64,000 bases of DNA from positions 4,588,001 through 4,652,000 of the forward strand of contig NZ_CP027727.1 in assembly GCF_003851685.1 (NCBI RefSeq). Reading direction: 5' to 3'. Under the pieces are notes generated by a model. It was not told where the DNA came from, searched no databases, and saw only the letters and a list, made by a program, of their open reading frames with translations. This DNA is from Pseudomonas sp. R5-89-07. GTDB taxonomy: Bacteria > Pseudomonadota > Gammaproteobacteria > Pseudomonadales > Pseudomonadaceae. The position numbers and the translations under genes were made by a program. Shown one piece after another: positions 34,255-43,165 of the stretch (the first letter of the stretch is position 1; each line of letters starts with the position of its first letter).

Positions 34255-35046
34255 TTATATAAGGACAGGATAGCCGCTGTTTTCGGCCTGCTGTTGGTAG
34301 TCCAGCAGCACGCGGTAATCGTCCTGGCTCGCTGCCAGCACGGCTTGCAAGCCCAGCGTTTCAGCCACATGCGGTAGATCGCGCAGCGCGAGGTTCATCG
34401 CTTCGCGGATCTGCCCCAGGCGCTCATCGCTCAAACCCCGAGAACCGATATAGGGCAACGTCGGGCTCGGTGCGCTGCGCGTGACGATGCGCAGCCCAGC
34501 CACTTCGGCGGGCGCGAAACGGGCCAGGTAATCAAAGGTAACGCTGTCGATGGCGGCCAGGTCGGCGCGGCCTTCGCGCAGCCAGCGCAGGCTTTCGCGA
34601 TGGGCGCCGCTGATACCGACACTGGCGAAGAAACGCCCCCCGCGCTGCAACGGCGCCAAGCACTCGCGCAGCAGGTTCATGCCACTGTTGGAATCATGGC
34701 CATTGATCACCCCCCGGCTGTCGTAGAACTGTTCAAGGCGGGTACGCGGGTTGTCTTCGCGGGTCAGCAGCAGGCTGCAATGCTCGCCATCGCGGCTATG
34801 GGCCAGTTCATAGCGGGGGCGGCCGATGACCCGGACCTGGCCGCGCAGTTGGGTCACCAACGGGTAGCCACAGGTTTGCGCGACCAGCAATTCGGGGGCC
34901 AGCCACAGGCTGTGCAGGTCCAGGTGGTCAGCGCGGCGACGCGTCAGGCCCAATCGCTCAAAGATGCGTTCCAGCCACTGCTGGTTGGCCTGCCGCACCT
35001 GCTCCGGCGCGATATACATCAGCAACTCGGCGTAGTGCTCACTCAT
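34255..35046 (-). CDS. PhnD-like phosphate/phosphonate binding protein without signal peptide
   Basis: A 263-residue protein with the PhnD-type fold: LPYIGSRGLSD and GVINGHDSNSGMNLLRECLAPL (ligand loop), VGISGAHRESLRWLREGRADLAAIDSVTFDYLAR. It starts MSEHYAELLMYIAPEQ and lacks a signal peptide, so it is predicted cytoplasmic and may be a sensor or a domesticated binding protein. It lies nine bases downstream of the desaturase gene on the same strand, a probable operon. No phn transport or C-P lyase genes are present. Confidence 0.8.
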   Translation of the reverse strand: MSEHYAELLMYIAPEQVRQANQQWLERIFERLGLTRRRADHLDLHSLWLAPELLVAQTCGYPLVTQLRGQVRVIGRPRYELAHSRDGEHCSLLLTREDNPRTRLEQFYDSRGVINGHDSNSGMNLLRECLAPLQRGGRFFASVGISGAHRESLRWLREGRADLAAIDSVTFDYLARFAPAEVAGLRIVTRSAPSPTLPYIGSRGLSDERLGQIREAMNLALRDLPHVAETLGLQAVLAASQDDYRVLLDYQQQAENSGYPVLI

Positions 35047-35055
35047 GCTCGTTTC

Positions 35056-35985
35056 TCACGCAAAGGGATGCCGGGGGCTGTCGATGGCCTTGACGCCGTA
35101 ACGACTGAGCAACTGGCCGTAGCCCTGCACAAGAAAACCGCCACTGCGCGCCACCCACTGTTCACGCCGCGCACGGTACACCGTGGGCAGCACATACCAG
35201 GGCAGCTTCGGCAAGTCATGGTGCACCAGGTGCAAATTGTTGTTGAGGAACAGCCAGCTCCACGGCCACGACGCCTCATTGAGTACGGTGCGTCGTTCCG
35301 GCTGCGGGTGCGGGCGATGTTCATAGTAGGAACGGATCGAGGCCAGGGACAAGGCCGGCACCGTCACCAACAGCACGTAATGCCAGACCGGGAGTGCGCT
35401 GAAATGGGCAATAAAACCCAGCATCAGGCAGGTGACTGCACCGTGGGCCAACCACATCGGCCATGCGTGCGGCAGGCGTTGCCACTCATGACGGGCCAAT
35501 CGGCTGATCGCCAGCGGCGCCGCCAGCAGGAAACGGCCCAGCAGGGTCTTGGTCAACCAGTGCACGCCGCGCTCGAATAATGAGCTGCGGTCCCACTGCT
35601 GCTGATTGAGGTAGCGGCTTTCCGGGTCGATGCCCGGCAGGGTCAGGTCCTCGTCGTTGTGGTGCAGCAGGTGGCTGTCTCGATACAGGGTGTAGGGGTA
35701 CCACACGGCAAACGGCGCGTAGCCGAGCAGTTTGTTCAGCCACAGGGAGCGGGTGGGATGACCGTGGAGCAATTCGTGTTGCAACGACAACCACAAGGTC
35801 ACCAACGGGATCAGCAACAGCGTGCTCAGCCATACGCCGAGCCAGGCGCTGGCGAGTATCACCGCGAACCAACCGGCATAGATGCCGATCAGCAGCAGCC
35901 ACGTCGGCCATTCGCTACGCACGGTAAAGCCTTGGCAGAGGGCTTCGATTTCGCGGCGGTGGGTCGTATCCAGATAGTTGGCCAT
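35056..35985 (-). CDS. Membrane fatty acid desaturase/hydroxylase family protein
   Basis: A 309-residue integral membrane protein. Three histidine boxes coordinate a di-iron centre: HELLHGHP (about residue 70), HLLHHND (about 104) and HLVHHD (about 252), plus YYEHRPHP. Hydrophobic segments WLLLIGIYAGWFAVILASAWLGVWLSTLLLIPLVTLWL precede the first box. The family inserts double bonds or hydroxyls into lipids or similar alkyl chains; the exact substrate is unknown. I use the ATG at 35985; the longer frame to 36078 lacks a signal. The PhnD-like gene follows nine bases later. Confidence 0.87.
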   Translation of the reverse strand: MANYLDTTHRREIEALCQGFTVRSEWPTWLLLIGIYAGWFAVILASAWLGVWLSTLLLIPLVTLWLSLQHELLHGHPTRSLWLNKLLGYAPFAVWYPYTLYRDSHLLHHNDEDLTLPGIDPESRYLNQQQWDRSSLFERGVHWLTKTLLGRFLLAAPLAISRLARHEWQRLPHAWPMWLAHGAVTCLMLGFIAHFSALPVWHYVLLVTVPALSLASIRSYYEHRPHPQPERRTVLNEASWPWSWLFLNNNLHLVHHDLPKLPWYVLPTVYRARREQWVARSGGFLVQGYGQLLSRYGVKAIDSPRHPFA

Positions 35986-36117
35986 CGAACGCTCAGAGCA
36001 GGTGTTTATCACTCTGTGCAACCACGCGCGAAAATCTTGCAGAACGTTTGGCGCTGAGCTTAGAAGCAAAAGCTGCAACGGCTACAATGCACGCCTTGCC
36101 CCTTGATTGGTTTGAAC

Positions 36118-36531
36118 ATGTCCATCGAACTGCTGGCAGCGCCGCTATGGCCGCTGCTGAACAAGTTTTACCGCAGCCACAACTCGTCGATGAAGGCGCT
36201 CAAGGGCGGGCAGCTGTGGGTGGCAAGGGACACGGACATCGTTGCCGGTTTGTGCCTGACATCCGTGGTCGGTGGGCAATGGCTCACGGGTGTGTTCGTC
36301 GACCCAGCCTATCGCGGCCAGGGGCTGGCGGCGCGGTTGATCCACCAAGCCGTGGCGCAGGTGGACGGCACGGTATGGTTGCTGTGCCATCCAGACCTTG
36401 AACCGCTGTACCAGCGCATGGGGTTTTCTCAAGACACCGTGTTGCCGCAGTCGCTGAGCGAACGGCTGGTGCGCTACAAGCGCAACAAGCCGATGATTGC
36501 GATGGGCTTGAATGCCCGGGATGAACAGTAA
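36118..36531 (+). CDS. GNAT-family N-acetyltransferase
   Basis: A 137-residue acetyltransferase. VARDTDIVAGLCLT and WLTGVFVDPAYRGQGLAARLIHQAV carry the acetyl-CoA loop (RGQGLA), and LCHPDLEPLYQRMGFSQD is the C-terminal strand-helix. The substrate is unknown. The start at 36118 (ATG) is preferred over a codon at 36103. It is divergent from the desaturase gene, 132 bp apart. Confidence 0.82.
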   Translation: MSIELLAAPLWPLLNKFYRSHNSSMKALKGGQLWVARDTDIVAGLCLTSVVGGQWLTGVFVDPAYRGQGLAARLIHQAVAQVDGTVWLLCHPDLEPLYQRMGFSQDTVLPQSLSERLVRYKRNKPMIAMGLNARDEQ

Positions 36532-36578
36532 CCACTGCGGGGGGCGGTCAAGCAGCAGCCCAAGCGAGAAGTCATCTG

Positions 36579-36668
36579 TGGCGAGGGAGCTTGCCCCCGC
36601 TGGACTGCGCAGCAGGCCTATTGTTTGGGGCCGCTTCGCGGCCCAGCGGGAGCAAGCTCCCTCGCCAC
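36579..36668. repeat. REPIN of the GGCGAGGGAGCTTGC family
   Basis: Inverted arms TGGCGAGGGAGCTTGCCCCCGCTGG (from 36579) and CCAGCGGGAGCAAGCTCCCTCGCCA (to 36668) flank a spacer that itself has a GGGCCGC-TTC-GCGGCCC hairpin (36628-36644). It lies between the GNAT gene and the convergent def gene. Confidence 0.85.
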
Positions 36669-36700
36669 GGGTACGGTGTTCGCCGGGGGTGTTTCGAGGG

Positions 36701-37240
36701 TTATTCGTCGGCCGTTGGGTCCATGTCGGGGAACATCACGTCGATAAAGCCGAACTTGCTGAAGTCGGTTATCCGCGACGGGTACAAGCGGCCGATCAGG
36801 TGATCGCATTCATGCTGCACCACCCGCGCATGGAAGCCGTCGGCAAAACGTACGATCGGCTCGCCCTTGGGGTCGAAGCCTTCGTAGCGGATCTGTTGAT
36901 AACGGTCCACGGCGCCGCGCAGGCCGGGGACGGACAGGCAACCCTCATAACCCTCTTCCAGCACTGGGCTGAGCGGCGTGATCAACGGGTTGATCAGGAT
37001 GGTCTGCGGTACCGGTGGCGCGTCCGGGTAGCGTTCGCTGGCCTCGAAACCAAAGATCACCAGTTGCAGGTCCACGCCGATCTGCGGTGCGGCCAGGCCG
37101 ACGCCGCCCACATGTTCCATGGTCTGGAACATGTCGTCGATCAGTTGCCACAACTCCGGGCTGTCGAACATTTCCGGCGGCACTGGCGGAGCAATGCGCA
37201 GCAGACGTTCATCGCCCATTTTCAGGATTTCACGGATCAT
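36701..37240 (-). CDS. def: Peptide deformylase
   Basis: A 179-residue metalloenzyme that removes the formyl group from N-terminal formyl-methionine. All three motifs are intact: [10 protein letters not shown] (motif 1), EGCLSVPG (motif 2, metal-binding Cys) and [11 protein letters not shown] (motif 3, two His and catalytic Glu). The HECDH motif, with Cys in place of the commoner Leu, is seen in secondary Pseudomonas deformylases. It lies downstream of yihY with an ATGA overlap, not beside fmt, so it is probably an additional def copy. Confidence 0.93.
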   Translation of the reverse strand: MIREILKMGDERLLRIAPPVPPEMFDSPELWQLIDDMFQTMEHVGGVGLAAPQIGVDLQLVIFGFEASERYPDAPPVPQTILINPLITPLSPVLEEGYEGCLSVPGLRGAVDRYQQIRYEGFDPKGEPIVRFADGFHARVVQHECDHLIGRLYPSRITDFSKFGFIDVMFPDMDPTADE

Positions 37241-38190
37241 TGATCGGGCTCGATGATGGGTTTGGAGTGGTCCCGGCCCAGGCCTGAGACATGTTGTTTT
37301 TCGCCGGCATGGCCCGGTTCGCCGATTTCCTTCTCACCGGGGTCCTTGCCTTCGGCGGACATGTGTTCGATCACCGCGTTCATCTCCGCGCCGAGCAACA
37401 GCACCGCGGCAGAGATATAGAAATACAGCAGCAGGACGATGATCGCACCGATACTGCCATACATGGCGTTGTAGTCGGCGAAGGTCTTGACGTAGTAACC
37501 AAAGCCGAGGGAAGCGACAATCCATACCACCACCGCCAATACGGAACCTGGGGTAATGAAACGAAACTCCTGTTCGACGTCCGGCATCACGTAATACATG
37601 AGGGCCACGGCAAACATCAGCAGGATCACGATCAGCGGCCAGCGCAGGATGGTCCACAGCGTGACGACAAACTCCTGCATGCCGATCTGCCCCGCCAGCC
37701 ATTCCATCACCTGCGGGCCGAGTACCATCAACGCGGCGGCGGCCAGCAGCATGCCGGCGATGCCGATGGTGTAGAAAATCGACAACGGGAAACGCTTCCA
37801 GATCGGCCGCCCTTCCACCACATCATAGGCCGCGTTCATCGCGCTCATCATCAAGCGCACGCCGGCGGATGCAGTCCAGAGAGCAATCACGATACCCACC
37901 GAAAGCAGCCCACCCTTGGATTGCTGCAACTGGTCGATCACCGGGTTGACCTGCTCCAGGGCTTGTGGCGGCAGCACCAATTCCGACTGCAGGCGCAGCC
38001 AGGTGAAGAAGTCGGGCAGATGCAGGAAACCGATCAGGGCAATCAGGAACAGCAGGAAGGGAAACAGCGAGAACAGCATCTGGTAGGCCAGTGCCGACGC
38101 GTAGGTGGGCATCTCGTCATCGACGAATTCCGTGACGGTGCGCACCAGCACCTTGTGCAGCTTGAGGCCATCGAGTACCGGAAAAATCAT
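37237..38190 (-). CDS. YihY/BrkB-family inner-membrane protein
   Basis: A 317-residue protein with about six membrane helices. [25 protein letters not shown] opens the family domain, and [94 protein letters not shown] are highly typical. Once annotated ribonuclease BN, the family's function is unknown. A hydrophilic C-terminal tail of 50 residues ([13 protein letters not shown]) follows. The stop overlaps the def start. Confidence 0.9.
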   Translation of the reverse strand: MIFPVLDGLKLHKVLVRTVTEFVDDEMPTYASALAYQMLFSLFPFLLFLIALIGFLHLPDFFTWLRLQSELVLPPQALEQVNPVIDQLQQSKGGLLSVGIVIALWTASAGVRLMMSAMNAAYDVVEGRPIWKRFPLSIFYTIGIAGMLLAAAALMVLGPQVMEWLAGQIGMQEFVVTLWTILRWPLIVILLMFAVALMYYVMPDVEQEFRFITPGSVLAVVVWIVASLGFGYYVKTFADYNAMYGSIGAIIVLLLYFYISAAVLLLGAEMNAVIEHMSAEGKDPGEKEIGEPGHAGEKQHVSGLGRDHSKPIIEPDQ

Positions 38191-38313
38191 AGCGTCTCCT
38201 TTCGCCGCAAAGAGGTTGAGATCGTGGGCGACTCAGGGGCCGTTTTCTACATCAAAGTAGCCCATTTGGCGACTTTGAAACAATTTCTAAACTTTAGTTG
38301 CAGCAGCGGATAC

Positions 38314-38340
38314 AAAAACGGCCATCCGTGGATGGCCGTC
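38314..38340 (-). terminator. Rho-independent terminator of csbD
   Basis: Read on the minus strand, ACGGCCATCC-AC-GGATGGCCGT is a perfect 10-bp stem followed by TTTTTG. It lies 31 bases beyond the csbD stop codon. Confidence 0.85.
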
Positions 38341-38370
38341 GGGCTGCAGGGGTGAGCCAGCCATACCGTC

Positions 38371-38556
38371 TTACTCGGTGGCTTTTTTCACCGCGTCCTT
38401 GGTCTTGCCCACTGCCTGCTGCGCTTCGCCTTTCTTTTCCTGGACCACGCCTTCAGCACGCAGTTTGTCGTTATCCGTAGCCTTGCCGACACCTTGCTTG
38501 ATGTTACCGACGGCTTCATTAGCCGCGCCTTTTACCTTATCGGAAGTGCTGCCCAT
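38371..38556 (-). CDS. CsbD-family stress protein
   Basis: A 61-residue, charged, Ala/Lys-rich protein: [34 protein letters not shown] is the CsbD signature. CsbD-like proteins are small, abundant general-stress proteins of unknown mechanism. The ATG at 38556 has a CAGGAG site. It is followed by a strong terminator and is a single-gene unit. Confidence 0.9.
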   Translation of the reverse strand: MGSTSDKVKGAANEAVGNIKQGVGKATDNDKLRAEGVVQEKKGEAQQAVGKTKDAVKKATE

Positions 38557-38756
38557 GGTATTACTCCTGATAACAATCAAATGGTTTTTGGTCACTACGC
38601 AGCGGTTGACTCGAAGCCAAGCGCCAGAGTTTCAATTATTTTCAGTGGGCATTTCATCGAATGGGGCAGGTTTGCCTTTATGTTTTGCGGCCAACCCACG
38701 AGAATGCCCGGCAGATTCAGGCTCGAACGCTGAATAACAGATCCCGTAGGAAGGTT

Positions 38757-39134
38757 ATGAAACTCAATAAAGCACAGGCCATCGCCCGCAGAAACCAGGA
38801 ACTGGGCGGTGCCGTACTCGGCGTCAACAACTGCCACTTCACCGACCTGGACCCCAAACGCAATATCTGGTGGTTCGACCTGCCAGTGGCGCGGATTGGC
38901 GTGGGCCAGTACGAGTGGATTCACCTGTTGATGCACAACGCCGAGACCGACCAACTGCTGCACCTGAAAGTGCCAACCGTGTTCCTGCGCGAAAACCTCG
39001 AAGGGCTGGTGGTGCGCAATGCCGGCAAGCGCAAGCCGGAAATCACTCTGGAACTGAGCGCCGACAAGGACTCGTTCCTCAAGGACGTGCGCCCTGCCGG
39101 GGCCGGCATAAGCTTCGCGCAGTTCGCCCTGTAG
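38757..39134 (+). CDS. Conserved hypothetical Pseudomonas protein (PA3298-like)
   Basis: A 125-residue soluble protein starting MKLNKAQAIARRNQELGGAVLGVNNCHF, with WWFDLPVARIGVGQYEWIHLLMHN and ending GAGISFAQFAL. Function is unknown. Its position convergent with fadD1 corresponds to my recollection of PA3298 beside fadD1 in P. aeruginosa. AGGAAGGTT precedes the ATG. No signal peptide is present. Confidence 0.75.
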   Translation: MKLNKAQAIARRNQELGGAVLGVNNCHFTDLDPKRNIWWFDLPVARIGVGQYEWIHLLMHNAETDQLLHLKVPTVFLRENLEGLVVRNAGKRKPEITLELSADKDSFLKDVRPAGAGISFAQFAL

Positions 39135-39146
39135 GAATGCTGAAAA

Positions 39147-39180
39147 AAATGTGGGAGGGGGTTTGCCCCCTCCCACATTT
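39147..39180. terminator. Perfect 15-bp hairpin, bidirectional terminator
   Basis: AAATGTGGGAGGGGG (39147-39161), loop TTTG, CCCCCTCCCACATTT (39166-39180). Runs of A on the left and T on the right make it usable on both strands between the convergent hypothetical gene and fadD1. It looks like a single REP core converted to a terminator. Confidence 0.8.
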
Positions 39181-39188
39181 GAGGTGCG

Positions 39189-40880
39189 TTACTTCTTGAG
39201 ACCGAGTTTCTTCAGCTCTTCGTCCCGCAGTTCACGCCGAAGAATCTTGCCCACATTGGTGGTCGGCAGCGCATCGCGAAATTCAATGGCCTTGGGCACC
39301 TTGTAGCCGGTGACGTTGGCGCGCATGTGCTCCATTACCTGTTCCTTGGTCAGCGTAGCCCCTGGCTTGACCACGATGAACAGCTTGATGTGTTCCCCGG
39401 ATTTTTCATCCGGCACGCCGATGGCCGCGCACTGCAAAACGCCCGGCAGGCCGGCGAGCACGTCTTCCAGTTCGTTGGGATACACGTTGAAGCCCGACAC
39501 CAGAATCATGTCTTTCTTGCGGTCGACAATACGCATGTAGCCGTCAGGCTGGATGATCGCGATGTCACCGGTCTTCAGCCAGCCTTCGCTGTCGAGCATC
39601 TCGTCGGTAGCGTCCTGGCGCTGCCAGTAGCCCTTCATGACCTGTGGGCCCTTCACGCACAGCTCGCCGGTTTCGCCCAGCGGCAGCTCGGTGCCATCGT
39701 CGGCGATCACTTTACACACGGTGGATGGCACCGGGATGCCAATGGTACCGATCTGGTTATGCTGGATCGGGTTCACCGTGGCCACCGGGCTGGTCTCGGT
39801 CATGCCGTAACCCTCGCAGATGCCACAACCGGTCACGGCCTTCCAGCGCTCGGCCGCCGCCAGCTGCAGCGCCATGCCGCCGGACAGGGTGACCTTCAGC
39901 GCGGAGAAATCGAGCTTGCGGAACGCTTCGTTGTTGCACAGCGCCACGAACAGGGTGTTGAGGCCGACGAAGCCGCTGAATTTCCACTTCGAGAGTTCCT
40001 TGACCATTGCCGGCAGGTCACGCGGGTTACTGATCAGGATGTTGTGGTTGCCGATCAACATCATCGCCATGCAATGGAAGGTAAACGCATAGATGTGGTA
40101 CAGCGGCAATGGCGTGATCAGGATTTCGCAACCTTCATTGAGGTTGGAGCCCATCAGCGCCTTGCACTGCAGCATGTTGGCGACCAGGTTGCGATGGGTG
40201 AGCATGGCGCCCTTGGCCACGCCGGTGGTGCCGCCGGTGTATTGCAGCACCGCCACATCGCCGCTGGCCGGGTTGGCATCGCTCACCGGCTGGCCGTGCC
40301 CCTTGGCCAGCACATCGTTGAACTTGATCGCTTGCGGCAAGTGATACGCCGGGACCATTTTCTTCACGTACTTGATCACGCTGTTGATCAACAGGCGCTT
40401 GAATGGCGACAGCAGGTCGGCCACTTCGGTCACGATCACGTGCTTGACGGCGGTCTTGGGCACGACTTTTTCAGCCAGGTGCGCCATGTTGGCCAGGCAA
40501 ACCAGGGCCTTGGCCCCGGAGTCATTGAATTGATGTTCCATTTCCCGCGCGGTGTACAGCGGGTTGGTGTTGACCACGATCAGCCCGGCACGAATCGCAC
40601 CGAACACGGCGACCGGGTACTGCAAAACGTTGGGCAGTTGCACGGCGATTCGGTCGCCAGGCTTCAGGTCGGTGTGCTGCTGCAGGTAGGCGGCGAAGGC
40701 ACCGGACAATTCGTACAGCTCACCGTAGGTGATGGTCTTGCCCAGGTTGCTGAAAGCCGGTTTGTTGGCGAAGCGCTGGCAGGACTGCTTCAGTACCGCC
40801 TGAATATTCGGATACTCGTCCGGATTGATTTGTGCAGCAATCCCGGCGGGGTACTTATCCTTCCAAAAGTCTTCGTTCAT
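39189..40880 (-). CDS. fadD1: Long-chain fatty acid-CoA ligase FadD1
   Basis: A 563-residue adenylate-forming enzyme that activates exogenous fatty acids with ATP and CoA for beta-oxidation. The AMP-binding signature is YTGGTTGVAKGAMLTHRN (about 215), GYGMTETSP lies near 370, and WLKTGDIAIIQPDGYMRIVDRKKDMI carries the A5/A8 motifs. The C-terminal catalytic Lys is in GKILRREL. TGAGGAG precedes the ATG. It is paralogous to the adjacent fadD2 gene but separated by 383 bp and a REPIN, so each has its own promoter. Confidence 0.94.
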   Translation of the reverse strand: MNEDFWKDKYPAGIAAQINPDEYPNIQAVLKQSCQRFANKPAFSNLGKTITYGELYELSGAFAAYLQQHTDLKPGDRIAVQLPNVLQYPVAVFGAIRAGLIVVNTNPLYTAREMEHQFNDSGAKALVCLANMAHLAEKVVPKTAVKHVIVTEVADLLSPFKRLLINSVIKYVKKMVPAYHLPQAIKFNDVLAKGHGQPVSDANPASGDVAVLQYTGGTTGVAKGAMLTHRNLVANMLQCKALMGSNLNEGCEILITPLPLYHIYAFTFHCMAMMLIGNHNILISNPRDLPAMVKELSKWKFSGFVGLNTLFVALCNNEAFRKLDFSALKVTLSGGMALQLAAAERWKAVTGCGICEGYGMTETSPVATVNPIQHNQIGTIGIPVPSTVCKVIADDGTELPLGETGELCVKGPQVMKGYWQRQDATDEMLDSEGWLKTGDIAIIQPDGYMRIVDRKKDMILVSGFNVYPNELEDVLAGLPGVLQCAAIGVPDEKSGEHIKLFIVVKPGATLTKEQVMEHMRANVTGYKVPKAIEFRDALPTTNVGKILRRELRDEELKKLGLKK

Positions 40881-40912
40881 GGAAGCCCACTCCTCAGCGA
40901 CGCGAATTCATC

Positions 40913-40929
40913 ATCGCATTTGATGCGAT
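40913..40929. promoter_or_regulatory. Palindrome upstream of fadD1
   Basis: ATCGCA-TTTGA-TGCGAT is an exact inverted repeat 33 bp upstream of the fadD1 start, next to AT-rich sequence. It could be an operator or a leader hairpin. It does not match the PsrA consensus I know (GAAAC-N4-GTTTC type). The rest of the 383-bp fadD1-fadD2 gap holds no open frame that I support apart from the REPIN at 41155. Confidence 0.35.
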
Positions 40930-41154
40930 TATTATTGGTGTATGTATTTTTAAGGTGAATCTGGCGCTTTAAAGCAGGGCCTAGACGTCACAAAGCGCGC
41001 CGAGAGTAGCAGCTTTGCCAAGGGCCGCCTAGAGCCAAACGAGGGCCCTACGGTCATTATCACGACTGTCCTACAATAATTGGTCACACTTTAAACGTAG
41101 GCAAAATAACCCACTGGAAGGCTCTGGAATGGGACTCGCAGGCCATACAAAAAC

Positions 41155-41248
41155 AATGTGGGAGGGGGCTTGCCCCCGATAGCGGTGGGCCAGTCACCAA
41201 TAACGTGACTGACACTCCGCAATCGGGGGCAAGCCCCCTCCCACATTT
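41155..41248. repeat. REPIN between fadD1 and fadD2
   Basis: Arms AATGTGGGAGGGGGCTTGCC (from 41155) and GGCAAGCCCCCTCCCACATT (to 41248) enclose a 40-50 bp spacer with a secondary inverted repeat (CAGTCAC, GTGACTG). It lies directly after the fadD2 stop codon. Confidence 0.9.
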
Positions 41249-41263
41249 CCTGGCTATTTCACT

Positions 41264-42952
41264 TCAAGCGATGTCGCGCAGCTCCCGCCGCAGAATTTTG
41301 CCCACCGGCGTCATCGGCAACGACTCACGCAGCACAATATGCTTGGGCACCTTGTAGCCCGTGAAGTTGGTCTTGCAATAGGCCTTCAACTCCTCAAGGC
41401 TCACCCCTTCGGCACGCGCAACCACAAACAGCTTCACTGCCTCCCCCGTGCGCTCATCCGGCACGCCGATCACTGCGCAGTTGGCCACGGCCGGGTGGGC
41501 CATCACCACGTCTTCGATTTCGTTGGGGTACACGTTAAAGCCCGACACGATAATCAGGTCTTTCTTGCGATCGACAATGCGTATGAAGCCGTCGGCATCG
41601 ATCACCGCGATATCGCCGGTCTTGAGCCAGCCTTCGGCGTCCAGGGTTTCGGCGGTGGCCTGCGGCTGCTGCCAATAGCCCTTCATCACCTGCGGGCCCT
41701 TGATGCACAGTTCGCCGCGTTCGCCCAACGGCAGCTCGGCGCCCTCGTCGTCGATCACTTTCATGGCCGTGGCCGGCACCGGAATACCCACCGTACCCAG
41801 CCGCGATTTGTTGCCATAAGGGTTGGTGCTGGCCACTGGCGAGGTTTCGGTCAGGCCATAGCCCTCGCCGATCGCACAGCCGGTGATTTGCTGCCAGCGC
41901 TCAGCGGTGGCCTTGATCAGCGCGGTGCCGCCGGAGTTGGTCAGCTTGAGGTGGGAAAAATCCAGGTTCTTGAATTCCGGATGGTCCATCAGCGCCACGA
42001 ACAGCGTGTTGAGCCCCAGCAGCCCGGTGAAGCGCCATTTTTTCAGCTCCTTGATGAACCCGCCGATGTCCCGTGGGTTGGTGATCAACACGTTGTGGTT
42101 GCCGGAGACCATCATGCACATGCAGTTCGCCGTGAACGCATAGATGTGGTACAGCGGCAACGGGGCAATCATCACTTCCTGCCCTTCCTTGATCAGCGGA
42201 TGGCCGTCGTCCCCCACTTGCGACATGCACGCCCGCGCCTGCTGCATATTCGCCACCAGGTTACCGTGGGTGAGCATCGCGCCCTTGGCCAGGCCGGTGG
42301 TGCCACCGGTGTATTGCAGCACGGCAATATCATCGAGGCTCACCGGATGTCGCGTCACCCCCAGGCCCGCCCCCATACGCAAGGCGCGCTTGAACGACAC
42401 CGCGCGCGGCAGGTGGTAGGCCGGGACCATCTTCTTCACTTTGTCGACCACGGTGTTGATCAGCCAGCCTTTGGCGGCGGGCATTAAGTCGCCCATCTTG
42501 GCTTCGATCAGGTAGTCGATCTCGGTATCGGTACACACCTCCTGTACCCGCGAACCGAACAGGTTGAGGTAGACCAGCGCACGCACGCCGGCATCCTTGA
42601 ACTGATGGCGCATTTCACGCGGGGTGTACAACGGGTTGGTATTGACCACGATCAGCCCGGCGCGCAGGGCGCCAAACACGGCAATCGGATAATGCAACAC
42701 GTTGGGCATCTGTACCGCGATGCGCTCGCCGGGCTTGAGGTCGGTGTGCTGCTGCAGGTAACCGGCGAACGCCGCACTCTGGCGCTCAAGCTCGGCGTAG
42801 GTCAGGGTAATGCCCATGTTGCTGAACGCCGGACGGTCGGCAAAGGTCTTGCAGGAACGCTCGAAAACTTCGATCACCGAATGATAGGTGGTGAGGTCGA
42901 TGGCATTGGGCACGCCCGCCGCGCGTTTGTCATTCCAAAAATCAGGTTGCAT
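41264..42952 (-). CDS. fadD2: Long-chain fatty acid-CoA ligase FadD2
   Basis: A 562-residue paralogue of FadD1. The AMP-binding motif is YTGGTTGLAKGAMLTHGN, GYGLTETSP follows, and WLKTGDIAVIDADGFIRIVDRKKDLI and GKILRREL complete the catalytic set. In P. aeruginosa the two FadD proteins differ in chain-length preference, FadD2 favouring shorter chains by recollection. AGAGGAC precedes the ATG, which is itself preceded by ACAAGAATA, a weak Hfq/Crc-like motif. It is divergent from the alpha/beta hydrolase gene. Confidence 0.94.
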   Translation of the reverse strand: MQPDFWNDKRAAGVPNAIDLTTYHSVIEVFERSCKTFADRPAFSNMGITLTYAELERQSAAFAGYLQQHTDLKPGERIAVQMPNVLHYPIAVFGALRAGLIVVNTNPLYTPREMRHQFKDAGVRALVYLNLFGSRVQEVCTDTEIDYLIEAKMGDLMPAAKGWLINTVVDKVKKMVPAYHLPRAVSFKRALRMGAGLGVTRHPVSLDDIAVLQYTGGTTGLAKGAMLTHGNLVANMQQARACMSQVGDDGHPLIKEGQEVMIAPLPLYHIYAFTANCMCMMVSGNHNVLITNPRDIGGFIKELKKWRFTGLLGLNTLFVALMDHPEFKNLDFSHLKLTNSGGTALIKATAERWQQITGCAIGEGYGLTETSPVASTNPYGNKSRLGTVGIPVPATAMKVIDDEGAELPLGERGELCIKGPQVMKGYWQQPQATAETLDAEGWLKTGDIAVIDADGFIRIVDRKKDLIIVSGFNVYPNEIEDVVMAHPAVANCAVIGVPDERTGEAVKLFVVARAEGVSLEELKAYCKTNFTGYKVPKHIVLRESLPMTPVGKILRRELRDIA

Positions 42953-43165
42953 TATTCTTGTCCTCTTTACCTGAGTGTGTCCGGCCGCTTTTCTATGCAG
43001 CTATAAAGAGCGGAGCTTTGAGGACGTTAGCAGTAATGGCCAAACAGGCAAATACACTGAACTGTGTCATTGATTGTATGAATCTTGTTGCTGAGGCGTA
43101 GGCAGATACCCCGCCCTTCGACAGATGAGCTATACACTGCAACGACCCTGAGCAAAGGAACCGCC

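Noticed and set aside
36579..36668. Rho-independent terminator for the GNAT gene
   Set aside because: The stem is a REPIN with a 40-bp spacer and no T-tract; it is better listed as a repeat even if it affects transcript ends.
39327..40958. Long plus-strand frame opposite fadD1 (543 residues)
   Set aside because: Composition is the antisense image of fadD1 (His, Arg, Gln, Val rich) and fadD1 has every acyl-CoA ligase motif.
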